Shown here: positions 41,587 to 49,748 of the stretch, piece by piece
How the letters are laid out: every line of letters starts with the position of its first letter
Numbering within the stretch: the first letter of the stretch is position 1
Source of the DNA: Streptomyces cyaneochromogenes
Lineage (GTDB): Bacteria > Actinomycetota > Actinomycetes > Streptomycetales > Streptomycetaceae
DNA: 64,000 nt
Direction of reading: 5' to 3'
Assembly: GCF_003963535.1 (NCBI RefSeq)
Contig: NZ_CP034539.1
Location: 8,494,001 to 8,558,000 of the forward strand
Program-made: the position numbers and the translations under genes
The notes under the pieces: generated by a model
Database searches by the model: none
The model's input: the letters and a program-made list of their open reading frames with translations, nothing else
What the model was told of the DNA's origin: nothing

Positions 41587-41753
41587 GTTTTCTCCCTGGG
41601 TCCAGGTGCTGAGGGCTTCCGCAGAGGGGCGCTGTGCCGTGGCGCCCGTGCTGTGACCTGACCGAAGCGCTAACGGCCCCCGCTTCAGCCGCCGTAGCGG
41701 TGCAGGGGACGCCCAGCCGGCGCCTCGAACTGTAGGGGCGGACCCGGGACGTT

Positions 41754-41779
41754 GTGACCCTGACAGATGTCAGGGTCAC
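41754..41779. promoter_or_regulatory. Perfect 12-bp inverted repeat (GTGACCCTGACA / TGTCAGGGTCAC)
   Basis: Two 12-base arms separated by GA form a perfect palindrome centred on TGACAGATGTCA. The two-base spacer is too short for a terminator, so a dimeric regulator site is likely; NarL-type response regulators often use TGACA-N2-TGTCA cores. It lies about 170 bp upstream of the secreted-protein gene at 41586. The rest of 41587-41960 shows no supported gene. Confidence 0.7.
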
Positions 41780-41960
41780 GATCAGCTGCTGGCGCGCGCC
41801 ATGGTCCCGCCAGGCCGCCTGGCCTGGGTCACTTAAGGGCTGATCAACTGGCTGCACGTGCCGCTGCCCTGTACCCGAACGGCAGGATCGGCGAGAAGCT
41901 GCTCTGAACTTTGACCCGGCCGGATCTCCTCGCGCCAGCGGCAGTCTCATCGTCCTCCAG

Positions 41961-42073
41961 GTCGCCCGCCTGAAGTCCTGGCGGATCTTCCGCAGGTCCC
42001 GCTGCAGCCCCAACCGCATGACGTCAATCGCCAAGGCCGTCCTCACACTGGAGTTGCAACGCTGAAGAAGCTC
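41961..42073 (+). repeat. 113-bp inverted copy of the IS 3-prime end
   Basis: Identical to 39024-39136 in reverse orientation. It encodes VARLKSWRIFRRSRCSPNRM and ends ELQR-stop, the transposase C-terminus, and finishes with the terminal GAAGAAGCTC. It forms the right outer end of the composite element. Confidence 0.95.
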
Positions 42074-42420
42074 AATGATGAAGTGGTGTTCGGGGTGGTC
42101 CGGGTGGGGTAGCGAGGTCGAGCCTCGCGCGTCCGGCCCAGGGAGTCACGGACCAGGCGGGCGTCTCCCATGCCGGCGGCAGCGCGGGCCTTGTGGGCGT
42201 AGAGCTGTACGCCGACGGAGTGTGTCTGCTCGGCGACGTGTCCGGCCTCGACTGCTTCGAGCATGTCCGTCCATCGGCTCTGGGTGAGAGCGAACCATGC
42301 TTCGATCTCCCATGTCCACGCCATGATCTCGCCGTGGCCGGCCTCTTGGCCGATGCGGAGTGCGGCGGCCTTGCTAACGGGGGTGCGCGCACCTGTGACT
42401 GGGTGCTGTAGGTAACCCAA
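42074..42420 (-). pseudogene. Middle part of the split TPR/XRE-type regulator
   Basis: Minus-strand reading gives KAAALRIGQEAGHGEIMAWT, EIEAWFALTQSRWTDMLEAV and THSVGVQLYAHKARAAAGMG, then after a one-base frameshift HPDHPEHHFII up to the transposon end. It matches the helical repeats that precede the C-terminal piece at 38640-39023. The N-terminal helix-turn-helix is absent, so the gene was already truncated on this side. Confidence 0.8.
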
Positions 42421-42520
42421 CGGGCCAAGTGTGCACGCCCATCGACTACCCGACAGACGCCCCGACAGACGCAGCTCCCGGCGTGCCGGAACCGGCCGGT
42501 GTCCAGGTAGCGTCCGTTCC

Positions 42521-43129
42521 ATGGCCGCCCTCGATGCACTCGTCCGCCTCTGCCCGCCGCCCGTCAATCCGCCACCCGCGGTGGACTGGGCGCAAGCCGA
42601 GCGCGCTCTCGGTCTGGCTCTGCCCGCCGACTACAAGCGGCTCGTCGAGACATACGGCGACGGCATCTTCGACGAGACGATCTGGCTGCTCGTCCCCGAC
42701 TCCGCCTACGACGACTGCGACCTGCACGCGCAGATGACGGAACGGCACGAGATCCTGGCCGACCTGTGGGAGTTCGAGGACAAGCCCGCCGACCTGCAGG
42801 AGGATGGGGCGAGGGTCGTGCCCTGGGCATTTGAGGAGGGCACGGGAGCGTTCCTGTACTGGCTGGCGCGGCCCGGTCAGCACCCCGACGACTGGACCGT
42901 GCTCTACAACGAGGGGCGCGGCCCCCTATGGGAGCACCACGACATGGGTTGCCTCGGCTTCCTACTGGCGGTGCTCACCGGAACGGCAGAAACGGAGTAC
43001 TTCGGGTACCTCTACGAAGTGCTGAAGCCGACGGAGCACCGCTTCGCTACGGCCGACCAGACCCTTGGAAAGACCGGCCCGCCGTCGTACGGGTCACCAC
43101 CCCCGCCCCCTGGTCCAGCAGCGGAATGA
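42521..43129 (+). CDS. SMI1/KNR4 (SUKH)-like protein
   Basis: A 202-residue protein from ATG 42521. VDWAQAERALGLALPADYKRLVETYGDGIFDETIWLL is the SUKH signature (helix, LP-x-DYK, then a Gly turn). Acidic regions follow and the C-terminus is Pro-rich. SUKH proteins serve as immunity proteins against nuclease or deaminase toxins, and also occur as general scaffolds. No polymorphic toxin gene is adjacent in the window, so its toxin, if any, is missing or distant. Confidence 0.8.
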   Translation: MAALDALVRLCPPPVNPPPAVDWAQAERALGLALPADYKRLVETYGDGIFDETIWLLVPDSAYDDCDLHAQMTERHEILADLWEFEDKPADLQEDGARVVPWAFEEGTGAFLYWLARPGQHPDDWTVLYNEGRGPLWEHHDMGCLGFLLAVLTGTAETEYFGYLYEVLKPTEHRFATADQTLGKTGPPSYGSPPPPPGPAAE

Positions 43130-43199
43130 GCAGCTCGGACCAGCCGTAGCGGTTCGCCGGGCTCGGGGTTTCGGCCCATCGCTGCCGTGTGTGCACGTG

Positions 43200-43373
43200 A
43201 CTTGTTGGCCACGGTCACCAACAAGCGCGCGACCGTCCGGCCGTTGTCGGTGAGGAGATCGAGCGTGCCGGTGATGTTGTTGCTGGTGCGTGGAGAGACA
43301 TCGGCCCCGCGACTCTCGACGAACCGGCGAACGTCCTTCTCCTGCTCTTCCCGGCTCTTGACGCCCTGCCCCG
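43200..43373 (-). pseudogene. Possible serine-recombinase relic
   Basis: Minus-strand reading in one frame gives GQGVKSREEQEKDVRRFVES, close to the N-terminal region of large serine recombinases, then after an apparent deletion LDLLTDNGRTVARLLVTVAN, resembling the later DL-x-T-x-x-GR-x-x-AR segment. An in-frame TAG lies just upstream and no further recombinase sequence follows. The match is short and from memory, so it is tentative. If right, it marks an old integration event. The rest of 43130-43496 shows no gene. Confidence 0.4.
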
Positions 43374-43496
43374 TGGTCGGACGCTACTTCGCGCCGCCGC
43401 CGGCGGGCTGGTCCGGGCCCCACCCTCAGCAGTCGTTGCCATGGTGCCGAGGGCAGGTCGGCGGCTGGGGCGGCGGCGAACGGACAGCCGACCGGG

Positions 43497-43991
43497 TCAG
43501 CCCACCGGGTGACCGTTCTCCAGCTCCACCGTGCCCGTGCCGTCCGCCAGCACGTCCAGCGCGGCCAGGACCCGGCGGCCCAGGGTGTCGGGGAGGTATT
43601 CCGGGACGTCCCGCGGTTCCACGAGTCGCCAGGACAGCAGCTCCTCCTCCTGCAACCGGATCGCCTTGAGGTCGTCTTCGCCGAGGACTCCGCCGTCGTA
43701 GAGGTACGCCACCAGCGGCGGGCGTCCCGCACCGTGCGCCCAGTCCACCGCGAGGAGTCGGCCCAGCTCCCGGTCCAGGCCGATCTCCTCGGCCGTCTCG
43801 CGGCGCGCGCCCTGGCGGGGCGTCTCGCCCCCGTCGGACTCGATCGTGCCGCCCGGAAGCGCCCAGCCCTCACGGTAGTTGGGCTCCACGAGCAGGACTC
43901 GGCCCCCGGCGTCGCGGAAGAGGGCGGCGGCACCGGCGAGAACGCGGGGGAGGGAGGCGATGTACGCGGCGAAGTCTGGCGTCGTCGTCAT
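43497..43991 (-). CDS. NUDIX hydrolase
   Basis: A 164-residue protein. The Nudix box is GGTIESDGGETPRQGARRETAEEIGL, with the REUxEE core intact and two extra residues in the first loop, which is common in Streptomyces. A hydrophobic strand pair (AALFRDAGGRVLLVEPNYREGWALP) precedes it. It would hydrolyse a nucleoside diphosphate linked to another group. ATG 43991 has no strong ribosome site. It stands alone beside the repeat-rich gap. Confidence 0.9.
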   Translation of the reverse strand: MTTTPDFAAYIASLPRVLAGAAALFRDAGGRVLLVEPNYREGWALPGGTIESDGGETPRQGARRETAEEIGLDRELGRLLAVDWAHGAGRPPLVAYLYDGGVLGEDDLKAIRLQEEELLSWRLVEPRDVPEYLPDTLGRRVLAALDVLADGTGTVELENGHPVG

Positions 43992-44029
43992 TGAGGAAGA
44001 CTAACCAGCCTGCGCAACCACACCTCCGA

Positions 44030-44275
44030 CGGCCGACCCGCTCGGGGAAGCACAGGCCCCGCTCGGAGAAGCTGATTCGTGCTCGGGGACGGCGTACGCG
44101 CCGCGCGGAGGAGCCCCCCGCTCGGAGGGCCGCCCCCGCTCGGGGAGGCGCATACGCCGCGCGGCGGAGCCCCCCGCTCGGGAAAGCCGATCCCTCCGCC
44201 CGGGGAAACACAAGCCAAAGCCCCGTCCGGGAAGCCGCCCCCGCTCCGGTGAGCGCACGCGCCGCTCCCCGTCGT
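44030..44275. repeat. Degenerate tandem GC-rich repeats
   Basis: The gap between the NUDIX and ADP-ribosylglycohydrolase genes is filled with about nine imperfect copies of a core like CCCCGCTCGGGGAAGC at irregular spacing of 20-40 bases, often followed by CGCATACGCCGCGCGG. It is neither a CRISPR array (spacing and unit vary) nor a simple hairpin terminator. Open frames here are low-complexity and unlikely to be real. Confidence 0.7.
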
Positions 44276-44278
44276 CGA

Positions 44279-45358
44279 CTAGTCCTCCGTCTCCGACTCC
44301 GCCAGCCGCACGGTCCGCTCCGCCAGCTCGCTGATCCGCACCCCGTCGAACCCGAACACCGCACTGCGCACGGTGTCCTCCAGCGGCGCGGTCCACTGGT
44401 CCGGGATCGTCTCCGCGCCGGTCAGCACACCGGCCACCGAACCCGCCGTCGCCCCGTTGGAGTCGGTGTCCAGGCCGCCGCGCACAGTGAGGGTGATGGT
44501 GCGGGTGAAGTCGCCGTCGCCGTAGAGCAGGCCGGCGGTGAGGACGGCCGCGTTCGGGACGGTGTGGATCCAGCCGAGCCCGGCGGTCTCCTCGGCGACC
44601 GTGGTGAGGGTGTCCTCCCAGGTCATCCGCGTGTCGTGGAGCGAGACGACCCGGCGTACGGTGCGGGCGAGGCGGCTGCTCGCCGGGATGACGGTGAGTG
44701 CCTCGTCGACCGCCTTGCGGACCGTCGGCGCCGTGAACGCCGCCGCGATCAGCGCCGCCGCCCACATCGCGCCGTACACGCCGTTGCCGGTGTGCGACAG
44801 CACCGCGTCCCGGCGGGCGAGGGCGGACGCGCGGCGCGGGTCGCCCGGGCAGGTCCAGCCGTAGATGTCGGCCCGGATGAGGGCACCGATCCACTCCTGG
44901 TACGGATTGTCGTACGTGGCGGTCACCGGCGGCTTCAGACCGTTCGCGAGGTTGCGGTACGCCGCCCGCTCAGCCGTGAAGGTCTGCAGATACGGCAGCC
45001 GCAGCAGCCACAGCTCGCCGACCTGCTCGGTGCTGAAGCCGAAGCCGTGGGTCTCCAGCAGGTCGAGGCCGAGGATGGCGTAGTCGACGTCGTCGTCGCG
45101 GCAGCTGCCGTGGATGCGGCCGCGTACGCACTGGCGCCACTCGGGGCGCAGCTCGAAGCCGTCGTCCTCGCTGGCCGGCTCGGGCAGGTAGTCGGTGAGC
45201 GGCAGGGCCGCGGCCTGCCGCAGATAGCGGTCGATACGGTCCCGCGTCCACAGGTCGCCCTGCTCGACCGGCTTGCCGAGCATGTTGCCCGCGATCCGGC
45301 CCAGCCAGCCTCCGAGGATGCGGTCGGCGAGCTCTGGCTCAGTGCCCACAGGGGTCAT
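44279..45358 (-). CDS. ADP-ribosylglycohydrolase-family protein
   Basis: A 359-residue helical protein. Metal-binding motifs are RDDDVDYAILGL near residue 87 and GGLDTDSNGATAGSVAG near residue 300, the paired sites of the DraG/ARH family. These enzymes remove ADP-ribose from arginine or other targets. It is longer than DraG, with an inserted region in the middle (ATYDNPYQEWIGALIRADIY). Some family members act on other N-glycosides, so the substrate is uncertain. It is divergent from the glycerate kinase gene. Confidence 0.9.
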   Translation of the reverse strand: MTPVGTEPELADRILGGWLGRIAGNMLGKPVEQGDLWTRDRIDRYLRQAAALPLTDYLPEPASEDDGFELRPEWRQCVRGRIHGSCRDDDVDYAILGLDLLETHGFGFSTEQVGELWLLRLPYLQTFTAERAAYRNLANGLKPPVTATYDNPYQEWIGALIRADIYGWTCPGDPRRASALARRDAVLSHTGNGVYGAMWAAALIAAAFTAPTVRKAVDEALTVIPASSRLARTVRRVVSLHDTRMTWEDTLTTVAEETAGLGWIHTVPNAAVLTAGLLYGDGDFTRTITLTVRGGLDTDSNGATAGSVAGVLTGAETIPDQWTAPLEDTVRSAVFGFDGVRISELAERTVRLAESETED

Positions 45359-45515
45359 AGGACCGGTTTACCCAATTCCGGACTCCCGCACAGGGAGGGC
45401 GTAGCAGGTTCTCAAGGTCCGGTCAGCGCATGACGGCGGGGGCTTCCTGCGGTTATGGTCGCAGCGGCGCGACTGGCCCGACGTGCGCGGGCCCGGAGAG
45501 CAAGGGGAAGACAAG

Positions 45516-46667
45516 GTGGCGGACGCTGCAGTGAACGGTGCCCACAGGGTGCTCATCGCCGCGGACAAGTTCAAGGGCTCGCTCACGGCCGTGCAGGTCG
45601 CCGAGCGGGTGACGGCCGGTCTGCGCCGGGTCGTGCCCGGCCTCGAGGTCGAGGCCATGCCCGTGGCCGACGGCGGCGACGGAACCGTGGACGCGGCGGT
45701 CGCGGCCGGTTTCGAGCGCCGCGAGGTACGGGTCGCCGGGCCCCTCGGGGACGAGGTGACGGCGGCGTTCGCGCTGAGCGGCGACACGGCGGTCGTGGAG
45801 ATGGCGGAGGCGAGCGGCCTGCAACGGCTGCCCGCAGGCGTCTTCGCGCCGCTCACCGCGTCCACGTACGGCTCCGGGGAACTCCTGCGGGCCGCGCTGG
45901 ACGCCGGTGCCCGCACGATCGTGTTCGGCGTCGGCGGCAGCGCCACGACCGACGGCGGTGCCGGGATGCTGACCGCGCTGGGCGCGCGGTTCCTCGACGC
46001 GGCCGGGGAGCCGGTGGCGCCGGGTGGCGGGAGCCTGGGCGACCTGGCCACCGCCGACCTGTCGGGCCTGGATCCGCGCCTCGAATCCGTCGAGCTGGTG
46101 CTCGCCAGCGACGTCGACAACCCGCTGACCGGCCCGAAGGGTGCCCCGGCGGTCTACGGCCCGCAGAAGGGCGCCTCGCCGGACGACGTGGAGACGCTGG
46201 ACGTCGCCCTCGCGCACTTCGCGAAGGTGCTGGGAGAGTCCGTCGGGCCCGAGGCGGCCGAACACGCGGCCGCGCCCGGTGCCGGCGCCGCGGGCGGTAT
46301 CGGTTACGGCGCCCTCCTCCTCGGTGCCCGCTTCCGTCCCGGCATCGAGGTCATGCTGGACGTCCTGGGCTTCGCGCCCGCGCTGGAGCGGGCGACGCTG
46401 GTCATCACCGGTGAGGGCTCCCTGGACGAGCAGACACTGCACGGCAAGGCCCCGGCCGGTGTCGCCGCGGCGGCCCGGGCGGCCGACAAGGAGGTCGTCG
46501 CCGTGTGCGGCCGCCTCGCGCTGGCGCCGGAGGCCCTTGGCCGGGCCGGGATCCGGCGGGCGTACCCGCTGACGGAGGCCGAGCCGGACGTGGCCAAGTG
46601 CATTGCGGACGCCGGACCGATTCTGGAGCGGGTGGCGGAGCGGATCGCGGAGGACTTCCTGGGCTGA
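45516..46667 (+). CDS. Glycerate kinase (GarK/GlxK family)
   Basis: A 383-residue kinase from GTG 45516 with AAGGGGAAG upstream. It begins HRVLIAADKFKGSLTAVQVA and has PVADGGDGTVDAA, GVGGSATTDGGAGML and ITGEGSLDEQTLHGKAP, the hallmark loops of glycerate 2-kinase. It phosphorylates D-glycerate from glyoxylate or sugar-acid breakdown. Since the ethylmalonyl-CoA block downstream produces glyoxylate, a metabolic link is plausible. It ends before a strong hairpin. Confidence 0.95.
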   Translation: MADAAVNGAHRVLIAADKFKGSLTAVQVAERVTAGLRRVVPGLEVEAMPVADGGDGTVDAAVAAGFERREVRVAGPLGDEVTAAFALSGDTAVVEMAEASGLQRLPAGVFAPLTASTYGSGELLRAALDAGARTIVFGVGGSATTDGGAGMLTALGARFLDAAGEPVAPGGGSLGDLATADLSGLDPRLESVELVLASDVDNPLTGPKGAPAVYGPQKGASPDDVETLDVALAHFAKVLGESVGPEAAEHAAAPGAGAAGGIGYGALLLGARFRPGIEVMLDVLGFAPALERATLVITGEGSLDEQTLHGKAPAGVAAAARAADKEVVAVCGRLALAPEALGRAGIRRAYPLTEAEPDVAKCIADAGPILERVAERIAEDFLG

Positions 46668-46715
46668 GGCCGGGGATTCCTTTCGCCCCGCCGCCCCTAC
46701 CCGTCCCGTCCCCGG

Positions 46716-46790
46716 GGGCTGCCGCCCCCGGACCCCCGCTTCGGCCCCGAAAGGGCCTCGTCCTCAAACGCCGGACGGGCTGAAATTTGC
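46716..46790. repeat. Streptomyces-type dispersed GC repeat
   Basis: CCCCCGGACCCCCGCTTCGG followed by CTCAAACGCCGGACGGGCTG is a sequence form often seen between genes in Streptomyces genomes. It contains short inverted repeats (CCGGGGGC/GCCCCCGG) and is non-coding. Recognition is from general familiarity. Confidence 0.55.
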
Positions 46791-46819
46791 CTGGTCCGGC
46801 GAAATCTGGCCCGGAACAG

Positions 46820-46853
46820 AAGGGGCCCCGAGCCAATCAGCTCGGGGCCCCTT
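46820..46853. terminator. Perfect 14-bp hairpin between glycerate kinase and pssA
   Basis: AAGGGGCCCCGAGC and GCTCGGGGCCCCTT form a perfect 14-bp stem around the loop CAATCA. It lies between two convergent genes and ends in TT on the plus strand, so it is probably a bidirectional terminator. Confidence 0.9.
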
Positions 46854-46869
46854 CAGTGACGTAGAACCG

Positions 46870-47724
46870 CTACGGCAGCTGCGCCGCCCGCGCCTCACGC
46901 CGGTTGTCGCGGAAGTTGTTCACCCGGCGGGCCGTGGCGAACAGCGGGATCACCGCGCCCATCACCAGCTGCAGCGCACAGCCGGTCTGGAGCAGCAGCT
47001 GGCCGCTGGGGGCGTCGAAGGCCCAGGCGGCGAGCAGCCCCATGCTGACGACGATCCAGGCGAGCATCGCCACCGCGAGGCGCCCCCGCGGCTTCGGGTA
47101 CTCGACCCGGCTCACCATCAGCCAGGCGGTGCCGAGGATCGCCAGCAGCGTCGCCACGAAGGGCAGCTCCAGCAGGACGATCGAGACCACCGTCAGCGCG
47201 CCGAACGGCGAGGGCATCCCCTGGAACATGCCGTTCGGCACCGTCACGCACGAGAATCTCGCCAGGCGCAGCACCACGGCGAGCAGAACGACGATCGCGC
47301 CGACCGCCGCCACCCGCTGGTGCGCGTCGTTGGCGACCATGCCGTAGACCAGCACGAAGTACGCCGGGGCCAGGCCGAAGCTGATCAGGTCGGAGAGGTT
47401 GTCCAGCTCCGCGCCCATCGGGGAGGAACGGAGCTTCCTCGCGACCAGGCCGTCGAACAGGTCGAAGACCGCCGCGCAGAGCATCAGGATGACCGCCGTG
47501 GCCGCGCTGTGGCGGGCCATGCCGGTTTCCTCGCTGCCGGTGAGGTGCGGGATCAGGATGCCGGTGGTGGTGAAGTACACCGCCATGAAGCCGCACGTGG
47601 CGTTGCCGAGAGTGAGGGTGTCCGCTATCGACAGGCGCAGAGAGAGGGGCATCTCCTCCTCTTCGTCCACCTCGTCGGCGTCCGGCACCCAGCCCGGCTG
47701 AGTCTCAGGATCAATCACGGTCAA
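46870..47724 (-). CDS. pssA: CDP-diacylglycerol--serine O-phosphatidyltransferase
   Basis: A 284-residue membrane enzyme. The CDP-alcohol phosphotransferase motif DGLVARKLRSSPMGAELDNLSD runs from residue 91 to 112 with all the required Asp and Gly residues. About six membrane helices follow. It makes phosphatidylserine from CDP-diacylglycerol and serine. TTG 47724 gives the conserved MTVIDPETQPGWVPDADE start; GTG 47718 is possible. It overlaps the end of psd, so the two are translated together, the usual order for phosphatidylethanolamine synthesis. Confidence 0.95.
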   Translation of the reverse strand: MTVIDPETQPGWVPDADEVDEEEEMPLSLRLSIADTLTLGNATCGFMAVYFTTTGILIPHLTGSEETGMARHSAATAVILMLCAAVFDLFDGLVARKLRSSPMGAELDNLSDLISFGLAPAYFVLVYGMVANDAHQRVAAVGAIVVLLAVVLRLARFSCVTVPNGMFQGMPSPFGALTVVSIVLLELPFVATLLAILGTAWLMVSRVEYPKPRGRLAVAMLAWIVVSMGLLAAWAFDAPSGQLLLQTGCALQLVMGAVIPLFATARRVNNFRDNRREARAAQLP

Positions 47725-48370
47725 TGCGAGTCACCCCAGCCACGGTCTTCTGCCCGACCTCGACCGCGACCTCCACGCCCTCGGGCAGGTAGATGTCGAC
47801 ACGGGAGCCGAAGCGGATCAGACCGATACGGTCGCCCTGCTCGACCTTCGTGCCCTGCGGGATGTAGGGGACGATACGGCGGGCCACCGCGCCCGCGATC
47901 TGGATCATCTCGATGTCACCGAGTTCGGTGTCGAAGTGCCAGACGACGCGCTCGTTGTTCTCGCTCTCCTTGTTGAACGCCGGAACGAACCCGCCCGGGA
48001 TGTGCTCCACGGAGGTGACCGTGCCGGAGAGCGGCGCGCGGTTCACGTGGACGTTCAGCGGGCTCATGAAGATCGCGACGCGGGTACGGCCGTCCTTCCA
48101 CGGCATGATGCTCTGCACCACACCGTCGGCGGGCGAGATGACCCGGCCCTGGGCGATCTCGCGCTCGGGGTCGCGGAAGAACCACAGCATGCCCGCCGCG
48201 AGAGCGGTGGCGGGCACGGCGACGGCCTTGGCGACGCCGGAGCGGCGTGCGCGCAGCAGGCTGACGGCTGCGGTGGCGACGGTCGGGAGAAGCCACGGCG
48301 ATGCTCCGCGCGCGAGGCGTACGCCGCCGACCTGGCTGTCGCGTGGTGCAGAGGTTTGGCTGTGGGGCAT
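47711..48370 (-). CDS. psd: Phosphatidylserine decarboxylase proenzyme
   Basis: A 219-residue enzyme from ATG 48370. It has membrane-like sequence near residues 28-70 (ending GMLWFFRDPERE), then ISPADGVVQSI, FMSPLNVHVNRAPLSG and the self-cleavage site in IRFGSRVDIYLP, where the Ser becomes the pyruvoyl group. The short form is typical of actinobacteria. It decarboxylates phosphatidylserine to phosphatidylethanolamine. Upstream frame to 48517 is not conserved. pssA follows and overlaps. Confidence 0.9.
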   Translation of the reverse strand: MPHSQTSAPRDSQVGGVRLARGASPWLLPTVATAAVSLLRARRSGVAKAVAVPATALAAGMLWFFRDPEREIAQGRVISPADGVVQSIMPWKDGRTRVAIFMSPLNVHVNRAPLSGTVTSVEHIPGGFVPAFNKESENNERVVWHFDTELGDIEMIQIAGAVARRIVPYIPQGTKVEQGDRIGLIRFGSRVDIYLPEGVEVAVEVGQKTVAGVTRIDRD

Positions 48371-48540
48371 GGATGACCTTCGTAGCGGATGATGCCGCGC
48401 GGTATCAGGGGACGGCGGCTTTCCCGGGATCGTACCGGTCGCGGGCCACAACTGGGCAAGCCAGGAAGCCGAGTCGGCCGCCGAAGAGTGTTGACGGGGT
48501 GTGATCTTCTTCTCCAAGAAAACACCCCGAACCCGGACAA

Positions 48541-49746
48541 TCAGCCCTGGAACCGATACTCTTCGAGCAACCGGCGACCGATGATCATTTTTTGGATCTC
48601 GGCAGTACCTTCACCGATCAGCAGCATCGGAGCCTCACGGTAGAGGCGCTCGATCTCGTACTCCTTGGAGAAGCCGTAGCCGCCGTGGATCCGGAAGGCG
48701 TCCTCGACGACCTCCTTGCAGTACTCGGAGGCGAGGTACTTCGCCATCCCTGCTTCGAGGTCGTTTCGTTCTCCGGAGTCCTTTTTGCGTGCCGCGTTCA
48801 CCATCATGGCATGGGCGGCCTCGACCTTGGTAGCCATCTCGGCCAGCTTGAACTGGATGGCCTGGTGCTGGGCGATCGGCTTGCCGAAAGTGTGGCGCTG
48901 CTGGGCGTACTGGACACCCAGTTCGAAAGCACGCTGAGCCACGCCACAGCCACGCGCAGCCACGTTGACGCGCCCGACCTCGACGCCGTCCATCATCTGG
49001 TAAAAACCTCGGCCGGTGACGCCGCCGAGTACGCGATTGGCCGGAATGCGCAGGCCGTCCATGATGAGCTCGGTCGTGTCGACGCCCTTGTAGCCCATCT
49101 TGTCGATCTTGCCGGGGATGGTGAGGCCGGGGCGGACCTCACCGAAGCCGGGCTCCTTCTCGACGAGGAAGGTCGTCATCGACTTGTGGGGCGCCGTGCC
49201 CTCGGGGTGTCCTTCGTCACTTCGGACGAGAACGGCGACCAGACTTGACGTTCCGCCGTTCGTCAGCCACATCTTCTGGCCGTTCAGGACGTACTCCTCG
49301 CCGTCCTTCACCGCCTTCGACGTGATCGCCGACACATCCGAGCCGAGGCCCGGCTCCGACATCGAGAAGGCGCCGCGGATGTCGCCGGCCGCCATCCTCG
49401 GCAGGAAGTGGTCCTTCTGCTCCTGCGTGCCGTGCTGCTTGAGCATGTACGCCACGATGAAGTGCGTGTTGATGATGCCGGAGACCGACATCCAGCCGCG
49501 GGCGATCTCCTCGACGCACAGGGCGTATGTCAGGAGCGACTCGCCCAGACCGCCGTACTCCTCGGGGATCATCAGGCCGAACAGGCCCAGTTCCTTGAGG
49601 CCGTCGACGATCTGCTGCGGGTACTCGTCGCGGTGCTCCAGCTCGGTCGCGACCGGAATGATCTCCTTGTCCACGAAGTCGCGGACGGTGGAGAGGATCT
49701 CCTGCTGGATGTCGGTCAGACCGGCGGTCTGGGCGAGTCGCGCCAT
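48541..49746 (-). CDS. mcd: Acyl-CoA dehydrogenase, probable methylsuccinyl-CoA dehydrogenase
   Basis: A 401-residue flavoprotein from ATG 49746. Family motifs are FGLMIPEEYGGLGESLLTYA, FSMSEPGLGSDVSAITSKA, WLTNGGTSSLVAVLV and the C-terminal EAPMLLIGEGTAEIQKMII with the catalytic Glu region. It directly follows the MaoC gene (gap 2 bp) in the ethylmalonyl-CoA block, so oxidation of methylsuccinyl-CoA to mesaconyl-CoA is the most likely step; the acyl specificity itself is inferred from context. It is 170 bp from psd. Confidence 0.85.
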   Translation of the reverse strand: MARLAQTAGLTDIQQEILSTVRDFVDKEIIPVATELEHRDEYPQQIVDGLKELGLFGLMIPEEYGGLGESLLTYALCVEEIARGWMSVSGIINTHFIVAYMLKQHGTQEQKDHFLPRMAAGDIRGAFSMSEPGLGSDVSAITSKAVKDGEEYVLNGQKMWLTNGGTSSLVAVLVRSDEGHPEGTAPHKSMTTFLVEKEPGFGEVRPGLTIPGKIDKMGYKGVDTTELIMDGLRIPANRVLGGVTGRGFYQMMDGVEVGRVNVAARGCGVAQRAFELGVQYAQQRHTFGKPIAQHQAIQFKLAEMATKVEAAHAMMVNAARKKDSGERNDLEAGMAKYLASEYCKEVVEDAFRIHGGYGFSKEYEIERLYREAPMLLIGEGTAEIQKMIIGRRLLEEYRFQG

Positions 49747-49748
49747 GG

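Larger units (their letters stand above)
39024..42073. mobile_element. Composite transposon-like insertion, 3.05 kb, in a regulator gene
   Basis: The outer ends are perfect 113-bp inverted repeats (39024-39136 and 41961-42073), each the 3-prime end of the same IS5-type transposase gene. Target repeats AAT lie at 39021-39023 and 42074-42076, and removing the insert rejoins a regulator gene in frame. Inside are a nearly full IS copy, two small secreted-protein genes, one secreted-protein relic, and an IS 5-prime fragment. From 39831 to 40075 no gene is supported. The element is probably immobile now because its only transposase is damaged. Confidence 0.85.

Noticed and set aside
44030..44275. 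Possible CRISPR array
   Set aside because: Repeat units are divergent and spacing is irregular, there are no unique spacers of constant length, and no cas genes are near.
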